Shown: positions 55,900 through 64,000 of the stretch, in pieces | Numbering within the stretch: the stretch's first letter is position 1 | How the letters are laid out: each line of letters begins with the position of its first letter | Source: Sipunculus nudus | Lineage: Eukaryota; Annelida; Sipuncula; Golfingiida; Sipunculidae | DNA: 64,000 nucleotides | Direction of reading: 5' to 3' | Assembly (NCBI GenBank): GCA_026874595.1 | Contig: CM049318.1 | Span: forward strand, 59,370,250 to 59,434,249 | Position numbers and translations under genes: made by a program | Notes under the pieces: model-generated | Told to the model about the DNA's origin: nothing | Seen by the model: only the letters and a program-made list of their open reading frames with translations | Databases searched by the model: none

Positions 55900-57470
55900 A
55901 GAAACGACCTTTTGCGGAAGGGTGTGGATTATGAACAAGGCTTCTCTTCAGAACCATTAATCAAATCAACGCCAATTACATGATCAAAGTAAACTGTACA
56001 CAGGAATCAAAACTTTTCACACACATACATCGGGAACTGGAGATATGACTTCTTTTATTTGTCAGATTCTCGATTTTTTTGTAGCATTCTAGCATTTAAG
56101 AGACTAAATCTAAAAGCGGCAACATTTGTTTTCCAGTGTCTTGCTTTAGGAAGATGGATTTGTGTATCAAGCAGTGTGTACTGTATGCATATGTCTAAAC
56201 TTTAACATGCGCAGGTATAAGTATCCAAGTTCCCGGGCCATACCAAATGTCTGGACAATGCATCCACCTTATCCATACTTTTATTGAAAATAGGTCATTA
56301 CGCTCATCCATTATTCTCGATTTATCGACCTGTTCCGGCCCGGTGGGCTGTCGGTGTTTAAAAAACGTAACAGCACAGGATTTAAGGCCTTCCCATGGCG
56401 TCGAAAGGGTTGGGGGGGGGGGGGGGGGGGGGGGGGAGACAAATTGCCGCCACACTTTTTAGTCACCTTTGGAGAATGCCTAAACAGTTATTCTGTAGCA
56501 GTTTGATGAATTTTGTCCATTGTTTCTGAAATGACTCTTTTTTTTTTTTCTTCTTTATTTCCTTTCATTTTAAACCATCACAAAAACTGATTATTTATTA
56601 ACCATATGCTTAATTTAATACATGTAATTATAAAATTAGGCTTCATCTGGCCCGGGTCATCCGCAAGAGAGTATTTATATGTTTTGACAGTATTGGGCAG
56701 GACACGGCGGTTATTTTACAAGTTCTGTACAAAGGTAGCTAATGTCAGACACAATTGTGGCTTAAGAAGGAATAAGGCCAATAGCGCTAACCAGAATTCC
56801 TATTTTTTCACTAAAAAGTAAATAAAAAAAGTCGGACTTACATGCCAAAACGCCTGCATTTTTAAATAGGCCTAATTTAGTTAATTATGGCGTGCGTGAG
56901 AAGATAATAAGGTCATACACATCGAATGATGGTTACAATCTGTACGTTACCCCTTCGTTTTTAAGGGTTCGGTTCACTGGATAGTTCTGAAAAAACTCCC
57001 GAAGAACATTATCTCAACAATCAAAAGATTGTAGCGGATCATCTGCGTATGATATCGCATTTTTAAGCACTAAAACACTGCCATAAAATGACGAATGAAA
57101 CTGAGCGCGCATGCAGGCGTGTAGCATACTAGATACAAGTCTCTGATTAGCTCTCTTTCTTGGGGTACCAGACATGGCGTCTTTATGCAAATAAACTGTC
57201 AGTTTCTCGCCAAATGAGAACGAAATCACAGCATTTGGCACCTGCATTTGTATATATTTTCAAAATTGTCAAACAAAAATACTTATGGAAATAGTTTTTT
57301 GGTTTACATTTCTTTCAGGATAGCGTGAAGAGAATATATGATAAATATCCACTCGTTTGATAAATTACTAACATTCCATCTAATGTGCGGGGAAATTGTC
57401 ATTATGTTATCAGAACCGTCCGTGCGGTGGTTAAATTTCGAGTGTAACCTGTCACTATCTATGGATTATA
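55900..57470. other. gene-free DNA with G25 tract
   Basis: Includes G25 at 56412-56436. Short frames crossing it are not supported. The stretch 56880-57250 is richer in CG than average but shows no gene I can identify. Confidence 0.4.
56412..56436. repeat. G25 homopolymer
   Basis: The longest G run in the window. Confidence 0.9.
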
Positions 57471-57473
57471 ATT

Positions 57474-58271
57474 GTATCCGCCAAAACGAAGTTTTGCGGA
57501 TACTATGTTTTTGACCGGGTTCTGAGACTCCTGGACTGATTTTTCCGAAACTTGCACCAATTATCAAGTCACATGTGAACTGGTGCCTAACCAATTTGCG
57601 TTGACCTCTGACCTTTCCTCTCTGCCCAGCGTCCATTTGTGCGTCTGTTTCTACACAAAAACCCACATATCTCAGGAACCGTTTGACCGATCAGGAAAAA
57701 AAAATGTTGTACAAATGTAGCCCCTGGATGGCTTTATAACATACACAATAAATGGTTTGCACAGTGTCCATCTGTTCATCTGCCTTGGGTAAATATCACT
57801 CATATCCGTGCAGTGGTTTGACTAATTCACCTGAAATTCGGCATGCGTATACATCCTGGATAGCTTTCTTGATTTTATGAAAGGTGGCGCCACCTACATT
57901 CACGTTCACGCTGCAGACATCCATGCTTATATATCTCCAAACTGGTTTGACATATCTTCCTGAAAATTTGCATGTGTTTAGATCTCACATAGCTCTTTAT
58001 CATACAAAAAACTGGTGGCGCCAACTGCAATGATTTTAGCACAGCGTCCATCTGTTTGTCTGCCGTGGCACAAAATCACTCATATCTCGGCAGTGGTTTG
58101 ATATACCTGCCTAAAATTTTGCATGTTTATACAGCCTGGACAGCTTTCTTGATTTTATATCAGGGGGCGCCACCTACATTATAGTTGACGCTAAAGACAT
58201 CCAAGCTCATATCTTGATACCACTCAATCCATGCCTCACTTCAATCGTTCCACTCTGATTTTGGCGGATAC
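57474..58271 (+). mobile_element. hairpin-ended element (short relative of 34061-37741)
   Basis: The left hairpin GTATCCGCCAAAAC (57474-57487), loop GAA, GTTTTGCGGATAC (57491-57503) is followed by TATGTTTTT, as in the larger element. The right end TTTTGGCGGATAC (58259-58271) is the reverse complement of the left arm. The interior has three diverged ~200-bp units with GCGTCCATCTGTT.GTCTGCC, TGAAAATT.GCATG and GGCGCCACCTACAT. The stems differ in sequence from the larger element yet stay paired. Confidence 0.65.
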
Positions 58272-58562
58272 ACGTAGTCACTTGTCGACTCCCCGTATTC
58301 TTGTTATTATTTGAGCTCGACAACTTTGAATTTTATCTATTCAGACGATGTAAGACTTCTGATAATTGAGTTTTTCAAAGACAATTTAGAGAATCTAAAA
58401 CAAATAGGCCAAATAGTTAATTTTTTTCGAAAGAAGTATTGCAGAGGTATCTGAATGAATATTTTGATGATTAGAAGCGTATGCCTAATAGAAGGTACTA
58501 TTACTATTATTGCCAAATAATGTTGTCTTAATTAGCACCTTGTAATATTTTGGCATGCTGAA

Positions 58563-58673
58563 TTAGCTCCAGCTTCAAGGGGGATATGCCCCCCTGACCC
58601 CCCTATAGTCCGTCGAACCCCATTGTACAATTTTTATCTGCGTTACGCTGTGAAAAAAATCCTGGCGAGAACC

Positions 58674-58676
<3 letters not shown>
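58563..58676 (-). mobile_element. DNA-element terminus (CAGGGTTCTCGCCAGGA)
   Basis: On the minus strand the sequence begins CAGGGTTCTCGCCAGGATTT at 58676 and runs through GGGGGGTCAGGGGGGCATAT, a style of end common in invertebrate hAT-like elements. The other end is not identified. Confidence 0.35.
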
Positions 58677-58729
<53 letters not shown>

Positions 58730-58740
58730 CATACATACAT
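58677..58740. repeat. TA / CATA microsatellite
   Basis: About 50 bases of TA followed by CATA units, then C14 at 58748-58761. Confidence 0.95.
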
Positions 58741-58761
58741 GGTCCAACCCCCCCCCCCCCC

Positions 58762-61074
58762 AACCCCAACCTTTGCAAACTATTCGACGCCCATGGGCCT
58801 TCCTTGCTGCTCTTATGGCTGACCTTGTTCTGCCATAGTCTTAATATCATATAATAGGTAGATGAAGCGGGAAAAACTTGAGAGCGTAAATATGAGAAAT
58901 GTGAGTGCATTAAAAAGGGTCAAATGAAATGAATCTACCGGTAAAAACGGACAAAAAATAGGCACAAACTAAAGGCGCAAGAAGGGTCTTTAGTCATTAT
59001 TATTTTTAAACCCCCTGAAATCTCACTTTATCCCACATATCATAGACATTTTACTAGAATTTATAGTTTTGAAAATTGAAATTAGGTTAATACTTCTATG
59101 AAGCTTATTTTTTTTTTACTTGAAACTTACTTTTTTCATTAATATGATTTGAAACATCCCAGTTATAAGATCTCACCGACACGCCCTATATTCTCATTTA
59201 TTCAACTGATCCATTTCATTCAAAGTTAAATGAAATTGGTCATACGAAGGAATGTATTGAAACCATTACGTAAGAAGTGTAGATTTCAACAAAAATGGTC
59301 ATTCATTCATTCATTCAACAAAAATGGTCAACTGCATATTGTCAAATTCAAGGTCACTGTGACAGTGAAGGTCACGGCCACATTTGAAGCAAGCCTCGTC
59401 AAACCCCCCAATTTACGGGAAATTTGTTCAGCCTGGCGGAGAAAAGCCGCAGATTATTCTAAACTATTTTTTAGGGGGAGTTGACAACAAGAATCCAGTG
59501 AAACATAGGAGGTACCGCGAAAGCAAGATTTAAAATAAGATCGCACCGAACGCTTGGCTTTAAATTATAAAGCTGAGTACATACACTGGACGGTCCAGAC
59601 TAAATGCTGCGCTGTGAAAAGCGAAGCTGAAAATAAACTTTCCCGAAAATGACCGCGCAGCGTTCGATTTGCTCGGGACTTCACACGTGTGAAGTTTTAT
59701 TCAGGAAATCTGTCTATTCATGTTATTTTATAACCGAACTTTTGCACGTTGACTAAACCTCAAATAAACTGTGCTTTCCGGACGTGGTGTTATTTATTTA
59801 TTTATCTATTTTTTGCTTAATTTAAATGAATACTCTCCCTTTTTATAAATTATTTGGTTCACATGCACATGTTGCGGGGAAAGAAGTTTCAGCGGATGCA
59901 CCAAGCATTATCTACACGAAATGTTGACCATGCGAGAAGCGATCGCCGGTGATGTTGGGCGTCCAGGGTGGCCTGCGTCTTTGTAAGTCGTAGGTTCTGG
60001 CGAGCATGACGGTCGTCTGTTGTTCGAGCCATGTGGGCCAGGATATTGCAAGTTTCGTCGAGGTTGCATGCACCCTTGACAATAAATCGCCTTCTAAAAC
60101 CAATCCAAAGTTGTTTCGAATTCCCATTAGTCCATATGGAGAATAAAAAGTTTTGTACAAGAGAAAACTTTCTAAGGTATATCATATGTATTAATGAAAT
60201 TCATATTAATTTCATAGGATATATTTGAAAATTTAATAAAAGATACACTGTAATATAACCCCCGTGGACCCCCTTTCTGGATCAGCTACTGGAGAAAGTT
60301 TTCTTACTTCTTTCTTTTTAAAAATAACTACAGCAACCTTTATTCCTTGTCGATATCACGAATCCGATCACTTCAGTCGTCACCACAAGATGTCGCTGGT
60401 GTATTGTCTGCCACCAGTAGGTGCCCACAGCACATTGAAAGTTGGCAATTAATTTCTTCGACTTAAAAATTATCACACCTCTTGACTCTTAAATTGCTGA
60501 TTAAGGGACTAAAGACATTATGAGATAAGGAACCTCATGAGAGCTAATTTTCATATTTTATAACTCTCTGGTTCTTTTGGAATTTGCTGCCAAGTGACAT
60601 GGCGTTTGCCACGGGTTTGCTACATTCGCATTAAAAAAATAATGACGACTCTCATGCCTCAGCCAATCGTCAGGTTTTAAAAGTAGTTGTTTGAGCATGT
60701 GATCATTAACTTTGATATATATGCATCAACTGCCTTCGCCCAATATTTCGGTCCCCTCCCCTCCCTCAGTCCTGGCTACGCCCCTGAAACTTCCCAAAAA
60801 GAATAGTCATCACATTCAGCTAACTTTTACATACAGCGAAGCATGCACTAATGCAAACTACAATTAGAATTTAGAAATCATATTTCTTGCCATCATTCCT
60901 AAGAAGATTAGTGACATTACCCTTATTTAGGGTAGATTTTATGCGAACTTCTTGGATGCAAAGTTAAAAAAATTCTATGTCTAACTTAAATCGTTTTCTT
61001 TCACATATCTCGCAGAAAAAGATTTGTGCCATGTCCTCCTTACCGGTTCTTCAATATCATGTTTTTTCTCGCAA

Positions 61075-61077
<3 letters not shown>
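58762..61077. other. gene-free DNA with element termini
   Basis: CCCGTGGACCCCCTTTCTGG at about 60261-60280 and TCCTGGCTACGCCCCTGAAA at about 60770-60789 look like transposon ends (the second reads CAGGGGCGTAGCCAGGA on the minus strand). An ATTC run lies at 59301-59318. Frames at 59889-60185 (minus) are open on two registers but lack a recognisable domain. Confidence 0.4.

Positions 61078-61157
<80 letters not shown>
61078..61157. repeat. TA dinucleotide microsatellite
   Basis: About 80 bases of TA with one AAA interruption at about 61122. Confidence 0.95.
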
Positions 61158-61159
<2 letters not shown>

Positions 61160-62365
61160 TCCTTCGACTGAAAGTTCTTATAAGTTAAGGTAGCAAATAG
61201 AACACCTGGAATGTTTTCCGAAAATATGAACTTGCGTGAGGGCGTGTTTGAGTCGCAAAACAGTATAAAGGTAAGCATTAAAGCTATCAAGGGATCACAT
61301 TAAGTAAGATGAAACATCATTGATCAAATACCAGCTGCACAAAATCTGTGAAGAGTAATGTTATAAGAAATAAGTTAGTGAAAACGCTTACGATTTATGA
61401 AGACATGCAGGTAAACCTGGTTGCTGGGTTACGACATGAATATGCATGAGTTCTCACCATTATGCTTGAGCATATACTGTACATTTCTGTGTTTGTTAGT
61501 CTGTGTTCGATTAATTTCTTCAGATTTCTTGTGAATGCTTAATACGACAGTGATCGGTTAAATATCATAGGATTAAAATCAACATAGAAGGAACTGTCTC
61601 AGATAAATATACATTTATTTATGGTATGGAATTGTGGTTTTTTTTTCTGTGAACAGGAAAGATTTTGGCATCGAATCTAAACGTCCAAACATATTTTTAT
61701 ATATAGTTTCATTTATCGTTCCACAGGTAAAGTATCACGATCAGTTTCTGTCATGGAGTTCCGTTTCGTTTTAATCTTATTCAAGGCCCCGGGTGTTTTT
61801 TCCCAGACAGGCCCACTTGCACAAATTAACAATACAAAATATATGTAAAACCGAAAAAATATAACGTCCTTTTTGTATTACTGTTTTCATTGATCCTCGA
61901 TACTTTGCCAGTAGTGTAAGGAAACGGTCAACGTACCATCGGCGTTATAAAAAAAATTTTTTTTTTGCTGACCTTCGTCCTCAAAATGATACTAGCAGTA
62001 TATACTTTATTGATTACTGATTCCGACTTGGTTTTCCATTGAGCGGGTACTCCTACTTTAAGCACGGTACACGTAGATTCCGATTGAAAGCTGCGACTGC
62101 TCCTGTTCGAAATAATGGCAAATTTCTCAAGTTTTATGGTGAATTATATAAATGGACCCCTTAGAACACACTTGGCACCGTTCCTGTCAGTTTTAGGCCC
62201 CAAACAAAAAAAAACGGGCATTTCCGAGGCATGGCCATAGAAGAAATGTTGAGTGACAAAGGTCGAGTGGCCACCACCGTCAAATATCACATATATGGCA
62301 CTTAAAACGAACAATTTAAGAATCGGTTAACGATGACATAAGCACCATTATATCAACACGTATCC
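61158..62365. other. gene-free DNA, probably downstream of the right-edge gene
   Basis: No coding exon seen. Includes the dispersed repeat at 62110-62300. Confidence 0.4.
62110..62300 (+). repeat. dispersed repeat, copy 2 (partner at 12615-12800)
   Basis: CACTTGGCACCGTTCC, AAACAAAAAAAAACGGGCAT, AGAAGAAATG and GTGGCCACCACCGTCAA align in order with copy 1. It lies within 70 bp of the stop of the right-edge gene model. Confidence 0.45.
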
Positions 62366-62581
62366 CTATGTTGCTTGTTTCTGCCTTTTATCCAGGGACT
62401 TATCGAAGCACATATGCACGAGCATGCGCGCTTTTTTAAGCTTCCCATAATTGTCTAGTCCCGACACCATGTGATGCCTCACGTGTTTGTGATCTGACGT
62501 CACGTTTCGATTTGTTGCATAACACTGTTTACGTCTGACGATCACCTTTCCACCAGGTTTAGGTTGTTCTGGCTCTTCATC
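62366..62581 (-). CDS. unrecognised gene at right edge, candidate terminal exon
   Basis: The acceptor CTCTCTTGTAG (AG at 62583-62582) is followed by 71 open codons and TAG (62368-62366), starting DEEPEQPKPGGKVIVRRKQC and ending DKSLDKRQKQAT. The phase (0) matches the donor of the larger exon at 63220. Basic and hydrophilic, with no domain recognised. A GTGAGG within the exon could serve as an alternative donor. Confidence 0.55.
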   Translation of the reverse strand, partial: DEEPEQPKPGGKVIVRRKQCYATNRNVTSDHKHVRHHMVSGLDNYGKLKKARMLVHMCFDKSLDKRQKQAT

Positions 62582-63219
62582 CTACAAGAGAGGATGACAG
62601 AAAACAATTTATTTGTACAAAAAAAAACACATTACAAATTCTCATTGGCATAAACAGACCAGTATTAAACATAAATGTAGTTTATATCCCAGTATATATC
62701 GTTATGTTAAGTTAATTATATTAATTGGCAATACTCAATAAACATTGATGACAACGTAACTGATGACATAAGTTAATCAATAATTTAATAAATTGCCTCC
62801 TTAGAATTGTACCTATTATTTTTTTAAAAGTACAGAATTTATCAGAACCAACGATGCTAATTCTAAGTTAAATGGTAAATTTGGTCGATTATGGAAATCG
62901 GGATCCGGTTACACCTAATTTATATTCCCAATAAGAACAGCTACAAGCGTAGGTGAAAAAGCAACGTTCGGCTGTCGTTTACATTTAGAATTATCTCGGT
63001 AAACCTCAGAGCATTGTTCTTTAACCATTGAGGAAGAGATATTACCCCCCCCCCTGGAAATTGTTATCCATGTTTTTATCTGTGCAAGGTTTCGAACGAA
63101 TCCCCCCTCCCCTTAACGAAAATGTCTCCACATTCCTATGACTAAATACTTGTTTAACATGGATGTTTTCATGATATTTGTTATTAAGTCAGTACAGCTA
63201 TAAAATAAGGGAGTCTTAC
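62582..63219 (-). other. intron of the right-edge gene
   Basis: 638 nt, GTAAGA to TTGTAG, AT-rich, with a C9 run near 63046. Confidence 0.5.
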
Positions 63220-64000
63220 CCCTGCCTCAAATCTCCTAAGCTGTGTCAGTTTGACACGTGACTTGGACTTCGCACTGGCATTCCTCACTACGAAACTCTT
63301 GACTCTGTCCTCCAGGAAGCCCAAGGTTTTATCAGAAGTTTCCCAGTCTCTGTATTCGGGATCTATTTCAACAAGAGGTTTCAGACTTGGTGGGACCCGG
63401 ATGGTTCGTGGTGTTTCAGTAACGTCTGGATCCATCGCATCCTTTACTGACGGCAGAAACGAACTTCCAGAAGCGCGTCCCACTTCTGTCACTAAAACAA
63501 CATCAAGGTTCGTTTCCGATCCCGCTTTGGTAATAGGCATCTGGTTTTCTTCGAGAGACACTGGATTTGTATCAGGCTGTCCCGGATCACTGGCCGATTC
63601 ATATTTTCTCGCTAAATCAACCGTTGTATCTTTTCCAACTTCTTTGTCTGGAGTATCACTTGGTTCTAAAGGCATATTATTTGCTTTAGGAACGCGTTTT
63701 ATCCCGGATGCCTTATCGTCTGATGATGGCGCTGTGGCTGGGAGATTATCAGTCTTCACAGTCCTGTTAATATCTTGTGAATGTGATGTTAAGGACATAC
63801 TTTGTGAAACTAATGGTTCAGATACGCCATCTTTATGCTCTGATGCGCGTCTCAGTTCCCCGACATCTAGAGACTGAGAAACAACGTCCCCTGTTGTCTG
63901 GACATTTGGCAAAGTCGGAACATTAGATTTTTTCGGCTTACGGTCGAGCATCCTTTCCACCCTCTCTTGCAGTTCCTTCTCTTGAGCAAGAAAATCCAAC
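63220..64000 (-). CDS. unrecognised gene at right edge, partial large exon
   Basis: 260 codons are open to the window edge. The first complete codon at the edge is TTG (Leu), not ATG, so the protein continues beyond 64000. The sequence begins LDFLAQEKELQERVERML, a likely coiled-coil segment. About 170 residues of Ser/Thr/Asp/Pro-rich, probably disordered sequence follow. Then comes a more ordered part with PRTIRVPPSLKPLVEIDPEY, RDWETSDKTLGFLEDRVKSF and a basic tail ending RRFEAG. The donor is GGG|GTAAGA at 63219. An open frame on the opposite strand is a shadow. I could not assign a family. The layout (coiled coil plus disorder) is seen in centrosomal, ciliary and cytoskeletal adaptors, but that is only an impression. 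Confidence 0.75.

Noticed and set aside
59889-60185. Minus-strand frame of 98 aa overlapping an 82-aa frame
   Set aside because: Open in two registers over the same DNA, no recognisable domain, no splice context. Possibly repeat-derived.
63251-63877. 208-aa plus-strand open frame
   Set aside because: Exact shadow of the minus-strand exon, which has splice sites and better composition.
1-64000. CRISPR array, operon, phage or bacterial mobile system
   Set aside because: The repeats are tandem or dispersed eukaryotic types without spacer structure. The genes have spliceosomal introns and animal proteins.
1-64000. Endogenous retroviral or LTR/LINE coding remnants
   Set aside because: No reverse-transcriptase, integrase or protease motif was recognised in the open frames listed or read.

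Overview
The window looks like nuclear DNA of a marine lophotrochozoan, most likely a bivalve or other mollusc. It is AT-rich, has few genes separated by long intergenic and intronic stretches, uses spliceosomal GT-AG introns, and encodes clear animal proteins. It is crowded with non-autonomous repeats of types I associate with molluscs: elements with ACGG-type microsatellites, hairpin-ended elements with tandem cores, tRNA-derived SINEs and AGGTCA-rich satellites. The species assignment is inference.

Layout. From 1 to about 12.4 kb there are two candidate exons of one unrecognised minus-strand gene (12296-12362 with a start codon, and 95-188, in compatible phase) separated by a long intron holding a composite element (6731-11275). 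From 12.4 to 34 kb I see no convincing gene. This part holds SINEs, three elements sharing CTCAGCTGA ends, a 15-bp minisatellite, foldback sequences, a degenerate ~145-bp satellite with a mariner-like MITE inside it, and two higher-complexity blocks (24.56-25.54 and 29.74-30.62 kb) that may be regulatory. From 34.06 to 37.74 kb lies a hairpin-ended element with a CCG microsatellite, a 476-bp duplication and a ~285-bp tandem array full of AGGTCA motifs.

The best gene region is 37.8-53.6 kb. A plus-strand C2H2 zinc-finger gene with an AT-hook runs through five phase-consistent exons (37857-44926). A large 39-bp-type minisatellite lies downstream of it. An apparently intronless eIF3 subunit K gene is on the minus strand (48552-49199). 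A two-exon MPLKIP (TTDN1) homologue is on the plus strand (52359-53566). EIF3K and MPLKIP diverge from a 3.1-kb spacer that is itself an old tandem duplication. Both genes carry the same 28-bp motif, in the same orientation relative to transcription, 83-87 bp upstream of their start codons.

From 53.6 to 62.3 kb there are only repeats, microsatellites and one weak candidate start exon. At the right edge (62366-64000) is the 3' part of an unrecognised minus-strand gene with two phase-matched exons. The recognised genes have general roles in translation initiation, a TFIIH/mitosis-linked factor and DNA binding. They do not form a pathway. The unusual content is in the repeat architecture and the duplicated divergent promoter region rather than in a new protein system.
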